64,000 nucleotides of DNA from Hyunsoonleella aquatilis (GCF_014270105.1 NZ_JACNMF010000001.1:372001-436000), one strand, 5' to 3'. Numbered from the stretch's first letter, positions 23,896 to 33,559 are shown. Made by a program: numbers and translations. Notes: generated by a model not told the origin, from the letters alone.

Positions 23896-25267
23896 TAGCT
23901 ATCACCCAAAGATTTTCGGATTTATCAGCCTTATTCAGATTGAGGTAGGCCAGATAGCTCAAAATAATTACAAAACTCCACACTAATGGAAACTTGTATT
24001 TTGTGAAAACCGATAAAATCAAAAGTGTGGCGATGTACCAAGGGTGTACGGTAGTAGCTGTAAAATAGTATATTGAAAGTACCAATAGCATTGCTGTAAT
24101 CAACTCCGCCATAGTTTTATTTCTTCTGAAAAAAGTGAGGATAAGTGTCACAACGATCACAACTATTGGAATCACTTTTCCAATAACGGCAATTTCGTTA
24201 TAGCCTCGAAATGAGTATCCAATTGCCCTGGCGATGTAATATATGCTAGCATTAAATTCAAAATTTTGAAACCAAAGCCCCACGGTTTCAGAATAATTAT
24301 GGATGAATTCACGAGAATAAAAAGGTAGAAAGAGCAAAGCTGTTGTGCCAATTAAGATGGCATAAAACAATATTAATCGCCATAGTCTTCTCAAAACGTC
24401 ATTAAGAGTCGATTTCGTCGAAGTAATCTTTGGATTTAAAGAAGATTGCTTCTCTCCGTTCGCAATGACGGAGGGTTTCATAAACCACTGAAAAAAGAGG
24501 GGCAAGAAAATTAACGGTATCAATTTCACAGAAATAGAAAGTGCTAAAACCACGGCACTCCATCGCCACTTTCCAATAAAAAGTAAATAAAGGCTCCATA
24601 TTAAAAAGAAAATCATAACGCCTTCAAAGTGAAGATTTCCTGTAAGTTCAATAATGATAAACGGATTAAGGATATACCAAAAGATATTGTAAACAGGGAT
24701 TTTTAATTTTTTCAATAGCCTTATTCCAAAGTGAAGCGTGCCAAAATCAGCAACAATTATCAATAACCGCAATACGACTGCCGAGCCTAGAATGCTCTTT
24801 CCTGCAAATATCCCGGCAATAATAAAACACAATTGGTTTATGGGTGGGTAATTCGTAAAATGGCTTGCGTTCAGTGTGCCCATGCCTTCCCGAAGTTCCA
24901 ATGCTTGCGCTACTGGTAATTCGCCTTGGCCGATAAAAGATTCAACGGTAAATAAATAAGGATTGAAGCCCTCAAGAATCATCCGCCCATCCCAAATAAA
25001 TCTATAAAAATCTTGTGAGAGGTTGGGTATGGCCAAAATAAAAACGGCCCGAAACCCAAAGGCCAAATAAGTCAGTAATTTGATATTGTGTTTTAAGTGC
25101 TTTATCAACTGGAAGAAGAGCAAAAATAGTCCTGCGTAGAGCGCAATGAGCTTTGCATATTCCGTTCGCTCTAAACCATACGCAAAATTCCAGTAAAGTA
25201 TGATGCTTCCAAGTACAACCAGTACTGGCGCCATATTTTTTTTAAAGAATATCAGATTTAAAAGCAC
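23828..25267 (-). CDS. GT-C-type polytopic mannosyltransferase with a translated repeat insertion
   Basis: A 479-residue integral membrane protein with about eleven hydrophobic segments and the GT-C-type loop SQDFYRFIWDGRMILEGFNPY (acidic DFYR motif in the first extracytoplasmic loop). Such enzymes transfer a sugar, often mannose, from a polyprenyl-phosphate donor. Residues about 266-291 are encoded by an inverted repeat (24397-24470) placed in a loop between membrane helices; this part reads SVIANGEKQSS, the usual translation of that repeat. The frame is kept and both flanks remain normal, so the gene is probably functional. An internal Met at MAPVLVV is another possible start. Confidence 0.8.
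   Translation of the reverse strand: MLLNLIFFKKNMAPVLVVLGSIILYWNFAYGLERTEYAKLIALYAGLFLLFFQLIKHLKHNIKLLTYLAFGFRAVFILAIPNLSQDFYRFIWDGRMILEGFNPYLFTVESFIGQGELPVAQALELREGMGTLNASHFTNYPPINQLCFIIAGIFAGKSILGSAVVLRLLIIVADFGTLHFGIRLLKKLKIPVYNIFWYILNPFIIIELTGNLHFEGVMIFFLIWSLYLLFIGKWRWSAVVLALSISVKLIPLIFLPLFFQWFMKPSVIANGEKQSSLNPKITSTKSTLNDVLRRLWRLILFYAILIGTTALLFLPFYSREFIHNYSETVGLWFQNFEFNASIYYIARAIGYSFRGYNEIAVIGKVIPIVVIVVTLILTFFRRNKTMAELITAMLLVLSIYYFTATTVHPWYIATLLILSVFTKYKFPLVWSFVIILSYLAYLNLNKADKSENLWVIAIEYVVVYTVFLFEHFKRKPVEN
24397..24470. repeat. Inverted-repeat element inserted in the mannosyltransferase gene
   Basis: Ends CGTCATT (24397-24403) and AATGACG (24464-24470) are perfect inverted repeats. Inside, CGAAGTAATCTT and AAGATTGCTTC pair across a short centre. 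This is the GATTGCTT...CGCAATGACG type of repeat common in Bacteroidota intergenic regions. Here it is wholly coding. Confidence 0.85.
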
Positions 25268-25370
25268 AGGTTAAATATAACGCTATTTGTGAGTTTGATT
25301 AAACCACTTGACAGAACAAAATAAATCGAGTAACTTCGTTGGGCTTCATATTCCTTTTAAATTCTGTGCT

Positions 25371-27059
25371 ATGAAAAATTTTAAGTTATCCGTATGGTTT
25401 TTGTTTTTGACATTTTCGGCATTTGCCCAAGACCGACTTACAGGGCAATTATTTGCTACCCGTTCTGAGGTTATTGCCCAAAATGGCATGGTGGCCACCA
25501 GTCACCCGCTCGCTACTCAAGTTGGGATTGATATTTTAAAAAAAGGTGGCAACGCCATTGACGCCGCTATTGCGGCCAATGCGGCCCTTGGACTTATGGA
25601 GCCTACCGGTTGTGGTATTGGAGGTGATTTATTTGTGATTCTGTGGGATGTCAAAACCCAAAAACTATACGGGCTAAATGCAAGTGGCCGATCCCCGAAA
25701 AGTTTAACGCTTGAGTATTTTGAAGAAAAAGGATTAACCAGAATCCCTTCAACTGGCCCACTTCCTGTTAGCGTGCCGGGCGCGGTAGATGGGTGGTTTG
25801 AGTTACACAACAAGTTTGGGTCGCTTCCTATGAAAACTATTTTGGCTCCGGCCATTGGATATGCAGAAAATGGGTTTCCTTTTACAGAGCTTATTGGGTT
25901 AAGTTTTAATCGTACTGTTCGATATTTTAAAAATTCTGGGTTTCCCAATATTGAGGATACTTATATGATTGATGGTAAGATTCCAAAAGAAGGTGAAATT
26001 TTTAAAAACCCTTATTTGGCTGATACTTATAAAAAAATAGCCAAGGGTGGCAGGGATGCTTTTTATAAAGGTGAAATTGCTAAAACCATAGCGGATTTTA
26101 TAAAAGATAAGGGTGGCTTTTTGTCAGAGGAAGATTTGGCCAGCCATAAAAGTGAATGGGTAGATCCTGTATCCGTAAATTATCGAGGTTACGATGTTTG
26201 GGAGTTACCACCCAATGGACAGGGCATAGCGGCGCTTCAAATGTTGCAGATATTGGAAGGTTATGATTTTTCAAACATTGAATTTGGAAGTGCCGAGCAC
26301 TTGCATTTGTTTACCGAGGCGAAAAAACTGGCTTTTGAGGATCGAGCGAAATATTATGCCGACATGGATTTTGCAAAAGTCCCTGTTTCCCAATTGATTT
26401 CTGATGAGTATGCTGATGAACGGCGAAAACTAATTACTGAAAGGGCATCGAAATACGAGGCGGGCGAAATCAGTGCTGGTGAAACTATTTATCTTACTAC
26501 CGCGGATAAGGAAGGCAATATGGTTTCTTTTATACAAAGTAATTATAGGGGTATGGGTTCTGGAATGGTGCCTCCAAAATTAGGTTTTATGTTGCAGGAT
26601 CGGGGTGAACTTTTTAATTTGAACCGGGGTTATTTTAATACCTATGAACCTGGGAAACGGCCATTCCATACCATCATACCTGCATTCGTCACCAAGGATG
26701 GTAAGCCTTTTTTAAGCTTTGGGGTGATGGGTGGCGATTTTCAGCCCCAAGGGCATACACAAATTATTATGAATATTATTGATTTTGGGATGAATGTGCA
26801 AGAGGCTGGTGATGCGCCCCGATGGGACCATTCAGGAAGTTCAAAACCTACCGGTGAAACAACAGAGGGCACTGGGACGATCCGTGTTGAATCTGGGATA
26901 CCTTATGAAACCATTCGAGAATTGATGTGGAAACGACATAAGGTAGGTTTTGGACTGGGCGGATACGGCGGTTATCAGGCTATTATGTGGAATGATGAAA
27001 ATAAAGTGTACCATGGTGCTTCGGAAAGTAGAAAGGATGGACAGGTTTCTGGGTATTAA
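25371..27059 (+). CDS. ggt: Gamma-glutamyltransferase precursor
   Basis: An Ntn-hydrolase that cleaves glutathione and other gamma-glutamyl compounds and self-processes into two subunits. Starting at 25371 it has 562 residues with signal peptide cleaved after AFAQ; the longer open frame to 25308 lacks a signal and is not preferred. The large-subunit block KKGGNAIDAAIAANAALGLMEPTGCGIGGDLF is typical. The processing Thr is Thr372 in GETIYLTTADKEGNMVS, and NYRGMGSGMVPP carries the Gly pair of the oxyanion site. Acts in the periplasm. Its stop interlocks with that of the convergent gene (TTAA, 27056-27059). Confidence 0.92.
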   Translation: MKNFKLSVWFLFLTFSAFAQDRLTGQLFATRSEVIAQNGMVATSHPLATQVGIDILKKGGNAIDAAIAANAALGLMEPTGCGIGGDLFVILWDVKTQKLYGLNASGRSPKSLTLEYFEEKGLTRIPSTGPLPVSVPGAVDGWFELHNKFGSLPMKTILAPAIGYAENGFPFTELIGLSFNRTVRYFKNSGFPNIEDTYMIDGKIPKEGEIFKNPYLADTYKKIAKGGRDAFYKGEIAKTIADFIKDKGGFLSEEDLASHKSEWVDPVSVNYRGYDVWELPPNGQGIAALQMLQILEGYDFSNIEFGSAEHLHLFTEAKKLAFEDRAKYYADMDFAKVPVSQLISDEYADERRKLITERASKYEAGEISAGETIYLTTADKEGNMVSFIQSNYRGMGSGMVPPKLGFMLQDRGELFNLNRGYFNTYEPGKRPFHTIIPAFVTKDGKPFLSFGVMGGDFQPQGHTQIIMNIIDFGMNVQEAGDAPRWDHSGSSKPTGETTEGTGTIRVESGIPYETIRELMWKRHKVGFGLGGYGGYQAIMWNDENKVYHGASESRKDGQVSGY

Positions 27060-28546
27060 ACCTTAGAAGCCAGAGACTTAAAAAAGACATAGCCAAAACC
27101 AAAAAACAGCATAAGGTGAAAGGGAAACAATCCAAAGTCACCACCTTGGTCTCCCACAATAAAGGCGCTGTACATTCCAAAGCCAAAATACAGCATCAAA
27201 AGCCCTTCAAAAACTACATGTACGGATACATTCTTTTTAAGGTATTTGTTGTTCTTCCAGTTGTCTTTATACTTTTTGATATTGAATTTTGGGGTGCGCA
27301 CAAATTCGCTCTTTTTGCCCCAATGTCCTTCTAAAACCGCAATGGAATTATGTAGTGAAAAGCCCATAGCAATGGAGAAAAACAGGAAAAACGTTCCAAT
27401 GTAATTCATAAAATTTTTAATACCGCTACCATAGATTTTTCGATACATCATCCAGTAGCAAACAAAGAATATGATAGTACTAATCACGAAGAAACTCATT
27501 ACATAAAAGTAAGGTTTCAAATGAGTGTATTCGTTTTTGATATAAAGCATTGGAATACTTAGGATAGCTACTATTAGTATGTTCAGGAACATCGTACTAT
27601 TAAGTAAATGCAACAGCCCATGTACTTTGGTTTTTGCGGATATGTTTTCATTCTTCAAAACTTTCCAGAGCATTTTTCTGAAGTTTTCGGCACCACCTTT
27701 ATTCCATCGGAATTGCTGTGAGCGCGCTGCGCTAATCACTATCGGCAATTCTGCGGGCGTTTCCACATCTTCCAAATACTTGAATTTCCACTTTTTCAAT
27801 TGTGCCCTATAGCTCAGGTCCAAATCTTCAGTAAGCGTATCGCCCTGCCAATTACCCGCATCAATGATGCACTCTTTTCGCCAAATACCAGCCGTACCGT
27901 TAAAATTGATAAAATGCCCTTTTGAATTTCTACCGGTCTGTTCCAAAGTAAAATGGGCATCCAAGGCAAAAGCCTGAATTTTGGTCAACAGTGAATAGTT
28001 ACGATTGATGTGCCCCCAGCGGGTTTGCACCACCCCAATGGATTCATCTTTAAAATAAGGAACGGTACGTTTGATCCAATCTTCATTTGGTAAAAAATCG
28101 GAATCAAAAATAGCAATGAACTCACCTTTGGCAAATTCTAAACCTTCCTTGAGAGCACCCGCTTTAAAACCTTGTCTATTGGTTCTGGTGATATGTTTGA
28201 TATCCAATCCAGTTTTTTGAAGTGTCGCAATATGTGCAGCAGTGCTTTCAACCGTTTCGTCTGTTGAATCGTCCAGCACCTGGATTTCAAGCTTGTCCTG
28301 CGGATAGTCAATTTTAGCAATATTTTCCAGCAACCGTTCCATCACATACATTTCGTTGAAAACGGGAAGTTGAATGGTAACGAGGGGGATTTCATCGGGA
28401 TTGGATAAATCGAATTTTGGACAATCCTTTTCCTTATTTTTTGCAGTGAGATAGTTGAACAGCAAATTCAGTTGCGCCAAGGCATATAAAAATATCATCA
28501 CTAGCGCGATGGTATAAATAACAATAATGACGGCTTCTACATACAT
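27056..28546 (-). CDS. Processive-type GT2 glycosyltransferase, membrane bound
   Basis: A 496-residue GT2 enzyme in the cellulose-synthase/ceramide-glucosyltransferase group. One N-terminal and about four C-terminal membrane helices frame the catalytic domain, which shows LPVFNE, LDDSTDET, FDSDF (DxD), TEDLDLSYR and QQFRWNKG (QxxRW). These residues define a processive or lipid-linked beta-glycosyltransferase. It is the last gene of a five-gene minus-strand operon and overlaps the preceding GT2 by one base. The sugar and acceptor are unknown. Confidence 0.9.
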   Translation of the reverse strand: MYVEAVIIVIYTIALVMIFLYALAQLNLLFNYLTAKNKEKDCPKFDLSNPDEIPLVTIQLPVFNEMYVMERLLENIAKIDYPQDKLEIQVLDDSTDETVESTAAHIATLQKTGLDIKHITRTNRQGFKAGALKEGLEFAKGEFIAIFDSDFLPNEDWIKRTVPYFKDESIGVVQTRWGHINRNYSLLTKIQAFALDAHFTLEQTGRNSKGHFINFNGTAGIWRKECIIDAGNWQGDTLTEDLDLSYRAQLKKWKFKYLEDVETPAELPIVISAARSQQFRWNKGGAENFRKMLWKVLKNENISAKTKVHGLLHLLNSTMFLNILIVAILSIPMLYIKNEYTHLKPYFYVMSFFVISTIIFFVCYWMMYRKIYGSGIKNFMNYIGTFFLFFSIAMGFSLHNSIAVLEGHWGKKSEFVRTPKFNIKKYKDNWKNNKYLKKNVSVHVVFEGLLMLYFGFGMYSAFIVGDQGGDFGLFPFHLMLFFGFGYVFFKSLASKV

Positions 28547-29259
28547 TATTTAAAGCTGTATTTGAAAATCCAACTAAGTATTTTTATGCCAGCAAATATA
28601 CTACCTTTTACGGTTCCTGAAACTTTTGAGTAACCTATTCTGTTTCGGTACTTTACAGGCACTTCGGTATATGATAATTTTTGCTTTAAGGCCTTGAGTT
28701 GCATTTCTACAGTCCAGCCGTAGGTTTTGTCTTCCATTTTTAAACCGAGCAGTTTATCGTATTTGATGGCCCTAAATGGGCCTAAATCGGTGAACTTAGC
28801 ACCAAAAAAAAGTTTCATCAAAAACGTGGCCAGCCAATTTCCAAAAATTTGGGGGCCGGTCATGGAACCCTTTTCACGTAGTCGTTTAACTCGGGCTCCA
28901 ATTACAAAATCAATGTTATCATTTAGGATAGGCGTGACAATTTTGGTTAGTTCTTCGGGATAATCACTATAATCCCCATCTATAAAAACGATAATGTCCG
29001 GTTGTTCTGCTTTTTTGGCAACATAGTCCATACCTTTTAAACAGGCGTAGCCGTAGCCCCTTTGGGTTTTCCTTAACACCGTAGCGCCCGCTTTTTCAGC
29101 ATTGATTTCGGTAGTGTCACTGGAGTTGTTGCTTACCACGATGATTTCATCCACAATATCGGGAATGTCCGTAACTACATTCGCAATGGAATCTGCTTCA
29201 TTATAGGCAGGAATGATGACATTTATACTTTGGCTATGCTCAGCACCTGTTTTGCTCAT
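28546..29259 (-). CDS. GT2 glycosyltransferase, dolichyl-phosphate-mannose-synthase-like
   Basis: A 237-residue soluble GT2 with NVIIPAYNEADSI at the N-terminus, the nucleotide-sugar DxD in FIDGDYSD, and the GPFRAIKYDKL segment of polyprenyl-phosphate glycosyltransferases. It probably loads a sugar onto a polyprenyl phosphate for later transfer. It has no C-terminal membrane pair. It overlaps the YwqK-like gene by four bases (ATGA type) and the next GT2 by one. Confidence 0.9.
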   Translation of the reverse strand: MSKTGAEHSQSINVIIPAYNEADSIANVVTDIPDIVDEIIVVSNNSSDTTEINAEKAGATVLRKTQRGYGYACLKGMDYVAKKAEQPDIIVFIDGDYSDYPEELTKIVTPILNDNIDFVIGARVKRLREKGSMTGPQIFGNWLATFLMKLFFGAKFTDLGPFRAIKYDKLLGLKMEDKTYGWTVEMQLKALKQKLSYTEVPVKYRNRIGYSKVSGTVKGSIFAGIKILSWIFKYSFK

Positions 29260-29735
29260 TTTAAATCGTTAAGATTATTGTCTCTTTTGAAAGATCGGAA
29301 ATCCGTCCATTCCTTAAGTTGTTTTCCGTCCTTAAAACGTCTGGCGGACACTAATCTTTCGTTTTGATACATTAAGCAATAGCCGTTTTTGAGATTGTTC
29401 TTTAATTGACATTTATGGTTTAACTTTTCCATAGCGTCATAAAACAACCACCAATTATTTTTTTTGCCATGAATGAAGTGGCCCTCGCTCTCCTTAGTGC
29501 CATTTTCGCGGTAAAAGTACCAATATTTTACAGGTTTACCATTTTTAAAATGCCCCTCTTTTTTTGTATTGCCGTTTGAATAGTAGAAGGTCCAATACTT
29601 GATTTTCAAATTATCTTCCGTCCAGCCTTCAGATTTCAAAACCCCATTTTTATAGTAGTTCCTTTGATATCTTTTTTGTGCCGAAAGAGTTGAGGTAAGT
29701 AAAAGTAGACTGAATACTGCTACTAAAAATCGCAT
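29256..29735 (-). CDS. Exported YwqK/MORN-repeat protein
   Basis: The protein of 159 residues has a signal peptide (FLVAVFSLLLLTSTLSAQ) and then four or five repeats of the pattern YYKNGVLKSEGW / FYYSNGNTKKEGHF / FYRENGTKESEGHF / LFYDAMEK. These are MORN-like beta-hairpin repeats seen in YwqK-family proteins. The 'antitoxin' name attached to the family need not apply here, since it is exported and sits between an electron-transfer protein and glycosyltransferases. Role unknown. Confidence 0.8.
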   Translation of the reverse strand: MRFLVAVFSLLLLTSTLSAQKRYQRNYYKNGVLKSEGWTEDNLKIKYWTFYYSNGNTKKEGHFKNGKPVKYWYFYRENGTKESEGHFIHGKKNNWWLFYDAMEKLNHKCQLKNNLKNGYCLMYQNERLVSARRFKDGKQLKEWTDFRSFKRDNNLNDLK

Positions 29736-29736
29736 A

Positions 29737-31326
29737 TTACTTTTGATTAACCAATTCCATTAAATCGACATCATTCCCCAACAAAATTTCGTTTGGATTG
29801 ATACGTCCTTTCATGCTATCGTTTTCAAGTTTTAATACGCCACGCGGGCAAACTGCCGAGCAAATCCCGCAGCCCACACAGCTGGAGCGCACAATATTTT
29901 CACCCTTTTGAGCATAGGCGCGAACATCGATACCCATTTCGCAATACGTTGAGCAATTTCCACAGGAAATACACTGTCCACCATTGGTCGTAATTCTAAA
30001 CTTGGAAAATAAACGTTGCTGAAACCCGAGAATGGCCGCCATTGGGCAACCAAATCTGCACCAAGCTCTACTCCCCAAAATGGGATAAAATCCAGTACCT
30101 ATTACCCCTGAAAATATGGAACCAATATAAAGGCCATATGCAGAGCGTAACGTACCTCCTTTAATGAAAAATAAATGGTCTGTGGTACTTGTAAAATGCA
30201 TGATAAGTAAGAGTGTAATGGTTACGAAAAAGCCAATGGCACCCATTTTGGCATCTTTGCCCAATTCTTTTCTTTTGAAGACCATTACACCAACAAAAAT
30301 CAAAGTTAAAAATGCAATAACAAGGCTGATAAAAACCCCTCGGGTCAACCAGAAGTCATTACTACTGTAGCCGAGATAGGTATAGGCCATCGCGGTAGTC
30401 ATCACTACAGAAAAGACCAATACCGTATGAATGAGCCAACGCTCCAATCGCCACGCGGAAAGTTTTTTTGAGGATAACTGTCGAAACGAATCACCTGCAG
30501 TTTCGGCCAATCCACCACAACCACAAACCCAGGAGCAGTACCAACGTTTTCCAAATTTATAAGTTAAAATTGGAGTGATGACGAATATGGAAATGATGCC
30601 AAAAAGCAGCAATGCTAAACCAATCGTTCCGTTGGACAGAAATGCCTTTACGGACCACTCATCAAAAATATAATAGTTGAGCGGCCAGATACTTTTTAAA
30701 TCGTAATACGGCAAATCGCTGTTCATCACATACATAAATTCCGGAATCAAAAAAGCAAAGCCCAATTGAAAAAACATCACCGAAACTGTGCGTATCTGCT
30801 GGTAGCGATTGTGTCGATATTTCAAAATAAATTTATAACCGAAGGCCAAAATGGCAATGGTGTAGAGCGTACCGTAAACAAACCATTGGCTGGCAGGTCG
30901 TCCACTTAATAGTTTGCTTAAGGGGTCAAAAAGGCTTATTAAACCTGTGTTTTCCACTCCGTCGGTTCCGAGCCCCAAGTACTTCGGGAAGAAATAAAGT
31001 ATAATGTAAAATGCGGTAAGGATTACACCAACAATCCAGCCCCAAACCCCTCTGGATGAAATTGATTTTAGCCAAACCCCATCGTTTTTGATACCCTCCA
31101 ATTTTTTTAGGTAGGCTTCTCTGGAATACAAAATAGTACCTCCAGTGATGAGTCCTAAAGCTAGGGTTAAAAACAACCCTTGATTAGGAAAGTCAACATT
31201 GAAAAGCGCCAACGCCAAAATGAAAAGCCCAATAATTCCTAATGCCAAGGCTACTTTTTGGGTGTTTGTAATATCAAGGGCATCCGGTGTTGCCAAAGAC
31301 ATGCTATGGTTTATTTTATTGTTCAT
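29737..31326 (-). CDS. Membrane polyferredoxin (NapH/FixG-like 4Fe-4S protein)
   Basis: A 529-residue protein with about ten hydrophobic segments. Cysteine motifs: YCSWVCGCGG and WCRFGCPMAA facing membrane ends, then two 4Fe-4S clusters CISCGNCSTYC and CVGCGICSAVCP near the C-terminus. This is the NapH/NosR/FixG-type arrangement that passes electrons across or to the membrane. It overlaps the FAD oxidoreductase by four bases, so the two probably form an electron-transfer pair from NAD(P)H to the membrane. Its acceptor is not evident from the neighbours. Confidence 0.88.
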   Translation of the reverse strand: MNNKINHSMSLATPDALDITNTQKVALALGIIGLFILALALFNVDFPNQGLFLTLALGLITGGTILYSREAYLKKLEGIKNDGVWLKSISSRGVWGWIVGVILTAFYIILYFFPKYLGLGTDGVENTGLISLFDPLSKLLSGRPASQWFVYGTLYTIAILAFGYKFILKYRHNRYQQIRTVSVMFFQLGFAFLIPEFMYVMNSDLPYYDLKSIWPLNYYIFDEWSVKAFLSNGTIGLALLLFGIISIFVITPILTYKFGKRWYCSWVCGCGGLAETAGDSFRQLSSKKLSAWRLERWLIHTVLVFSVVMTTAMAYTYLGYSSNDFWLTRGVFISLVIAFLTLIFVGVMVFKRKELGKDAKMGAIGFFVTITLLLIMHFTSTTDHLFFIKGGTLRSAYGLYIGSIFSGVIGTGFYPILGSRAWCRFGCPMAAILGFQQRLFSKFRITTNGGQCISCGNCSTYCEMGIDVRAYAQKGENIVRSSCVGCGICSAVCPRGVLKLENDSMKGRINPNEILLGNDVDLMELVNQK

Positions 31327-32633
31327 GATTGTACGATTTGTAAAGTTTTAGAGAATGCCGAAAGAATTTCGGTTTCGTAACGGCCATAAAATTCTGGGTC
31401 GAAATTAGCTTGAGATAAATGATTCATAACATAATCGACATCACGTTTTTCCGTTAGCCATCTATCAAAAACCTCATGGCGCATTCGGATGCCAAATGTA
31501 TTTATTCCCAAAAATTGATTGGTATTTTTATGATATGCCACAGTAATGCATTTTGTGTCATCTTTGTGTATCCAATGGAAATGAGTTTCATAATCTTGCT
31601 TATTGCGCTCGCTAAACACCCATCCGTAAGTCTGGTATTCAATATCCAAAAATTTGGCAGAGTTGAACCAATGTCCAGGCTTGTATTCAATTTTATTTCC
31701 ACAAATGGTTTGGGCCACTGTTTCGCCCATCATGCGCCCCGTATACCAAACGGCTTCGATAGGTCGGCGTTGGCCAATGGCTTCATGCTGTTCGGCGCAA
31801 TCGCCAATGGCATAAATATCTTTTACGTTGGTCTCCAAAAAACGATTCACTTTTACACCCCTTCCAGTTTCAATTGCAGAATCCTTTAGAAAATTAATAT
31901 TCGGGGAGACCCCAGCAGTCAACCCAACCAAATCACAGGCAATTTCTTCACCAGTTTCCTGAATCACCACAGATTTTACCTTTCCGTTTTTATCAGCTTT
32001 AATCTCTTTTAAATTAGAAGATAAACGCAAATCGATGTGGTGGTTTTTAATATGGCGGTTAATCATTTCACTTTCACCTTCAGGCAAAACACCATTCCAA
32101 AAGCTACTTTCTCTAACTAAAAAAGTAACGGGGATACTTCTGGAATTTAGCATTTCGGCAAGTTCAATCCCAATCAATCCACCTCCAACGATCACGGCGC
32201 GCTTACAAACTTTATTATTCGGGGCATATTTTTCCAGGTTTTCCAAATCTTGCTTGTGGTACATGCCCATAACGCCATCCAAATCCTGTCCGGGCCAACC
32301 AAATTTATTGGGTTTGCTTCCGGTAGCAATAATCAATTTATCGTATGGAAGTGTATCACCTTCAGCAAAAACCAAGGTTTTTTTATCGGTTTCAATCTCC
32401 TTTACAAAGCCTTTTTTAAGGTTGATTCGGTTTTTCTCCCAAAACCAATTTTCGTAAGGTTGGGTATGTTCAAATTTCATGTGTCCCATATACACATACA
32501 TCAGTGCGGTTCGCGAAAAGAAATAATCAGTTTCTGCGGAAACAATGGTAATTTTTTTATCGGATAACTTTCGAATGTGCCTTGCGGCGGTCACTCCCGA
32601 AATTCCGTTTCCTATGATAACAATGTGATCCAT
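31323..32633 (-). CDS. NAD(P)/FAD-dependent oxidoreductase
   Basis: A 436-residue pyridine-nucleotide disulfide-oxidoreductase fold. The FAD-binding IVIIGNGISGVTAARH lies near residue 5, the NAD-binding VGGGLIGIELAEML near 148, and the C-terminal FAD motif DIYAIGDCAE near 300. It resembles the FAD subunit of nitrite reductases and rubredoxin reductases but lacks further cofactors. It is the first gene of the minus-strand operon that continues with the polyferredoxin. Confidence 0.9.
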   Translation of the reverse strand: MDHIVIIGNGISGVTAARHIRKLSDKKITIVSAETDYFFSRTALMYVYMGHMKFEHTQPYENWFWEKNRINLKKGFVKEIETDKKTLVFAEGDTLPYDKLIIATGSKPNKFGWPGQDLDGVMGMYHKQDLENLEKYAPNNKVCKRAVIVGGGLIGIELAEMLNSRSIPVTFLVRESSFWNGVLPEGESEMINRHIKNHHIDLRLSSNLKEIKADKNGKVKSVVIQETGEEIACDLVGLTAGVSPNINFLKDSAIETGRGVKVNRFLETNVKDIYAIGDCAEQHEAIGQRRPIEAVWYTGRMMGETVAQTICGNKIEYKPGHWFNSAKFLDIEYQTYGWVFSERNKQDYETHFHWIHKDDTKCITVAYHKNTNQFLGINTFGIRMRHEVFDRWLTEKRDVDYVMNHLSQANFDPEFYGRYETEILSAFSKTLQIVQS

Positions 32634-32720
32634 AATTTTGTGGTTGCTGTGACATTAGGTCGCACCTAAAGATAAGAACTTAAATGCAAGCCCCTAATTT
32701 AGAACAAGTTTAAATTGACC

Positions 32721-32728
32721 TATTTTTG
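32721..32728 (+). promoter_or_regulatory. Bacteroidota -7 box in the divergent gap
   Basis: TATTTTTG fits TAnnTTTG and lies 108 bases before the DUF547 ATG at 32837. The 203-base gap also contains TAAAGATA near 32670, which on the minus strand reads TATCTTTA, a near-match -7 box for the oxidoreductase operon. Both calls are tentative. Confidence 0.3.
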
Positions 32729-32836
32729 TAAGGAGTTTTACAGTTTTAAGACGCTAAAAATTTCTTATTTTTTTTGAAAGTTTCTTAAAATACGTCAGAC
32801 TTAGGTTTCAGAAAATTAAAATTCAAATCGATAAAA

Positions 32837-33550
32837 ATGAAAAAATATATCGCTATATTAGTCATCTTCACAGTTAGTTTTTCAGCTACCGCGCAGGACT
32901 TAAAAACATTTTTTAATAAGGCAGATGCTTTTTTTAAAGCCAATGTAGCAAACGGAAGGGTAGCTTATGATAATATCCATAAAGACCCTTCACAGTTGAA
33001 TGAAGTTTTAAAAATTGCCGAAGGGATTTCAGTTTCAAAAGACAATGCCAAAAACTATCAAGCCTTTTGGATTAACGCTTATAATTTATCTGTAATTAAG
33101 GGGCTGATCGATAAATACCCCACAAAATCACCTTTGGACAATGCTGGATTTTTTGATAAAACGAAACACAGTGTTGGAGGCAAAAGCATCACTTTAAATG
33201 ACATAGAACATAAATTGCTAAGAGGTAATTTTACGGAGCCAAGGTTTCATTTTGTGTTGGTTTGCGGTGCCGTTGGGTGCCCACCTTTAATTAACGAGGC
33301 ATACATGCCCGACACTTTGGATGCTCAATTGGAAACCCAAACTAAAAAAGCCATTAATGGAGATTTTATTAGAGTGAATGCCAAGAAAAATCGAGTGCAA
33401 GTGTCTCAAATTATGGAGTGGTATAAAGAAGATTTTAAAACAAAAGATACAGACGAAATCGATTTTATCAATCAGTATAGAACCGAAAAACTGGAAGGCA
33501 AATGGAAGCTGAGTTACTTCCCCTATGACTGGACAATTAATAAACAATAG
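32837..33550 (+). CDS. DUF547 domain protein, exported
   Basis: 237 residues with a signal peptide (IAILVIFTVSFSATAQ). The DUF547 core shows FWINAYNLSVIKGLI, SLNDIEHKLLR-type segment, RFHFVLVCGAVGCPPL, and the C-terminal YKEDF. The family is widespread in Bacteroidota and plants; its biochemical role is not settled. A second, longer member lies in the arsenosugar run at 42747-43625. Confidence 0.88.
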   Translation: MKKYIAILVIFTVSFSATAQDLKTFFNKADAFFKANVANGRVAYDNIHKDPSQLNEVLKIAEGISVSKDNAKNYQAFWINAYNLSVIKGLIDKYPTKSPLDNAGFFDKTKHSVGGKSITLNDIEHKLLRGNFTEPRFHFVLVCGAVGCPPLINEAYMPDTLDAQLETQTKKAINGDFIRVNAKKNRVQVSQIMEWYKEDFKTKDTDEIDFINQYRTEKLEGKWKLSYFPYDWTINKQ

Positions 33551-33559
33551 AACACTGAA

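Noticed and set aside
25308-25370. Longer start of gamma-glutamyltransferase
   Set aside because: The ATG at 25371 starts a normal signal peptide; the upstream residues are hydrophilic and unlike the family.
29256-29735. YwqK-like protein as a true antitoxin
   Set aside because: It has a signal peptide and no toxin partner; the family name alone is not evidence.
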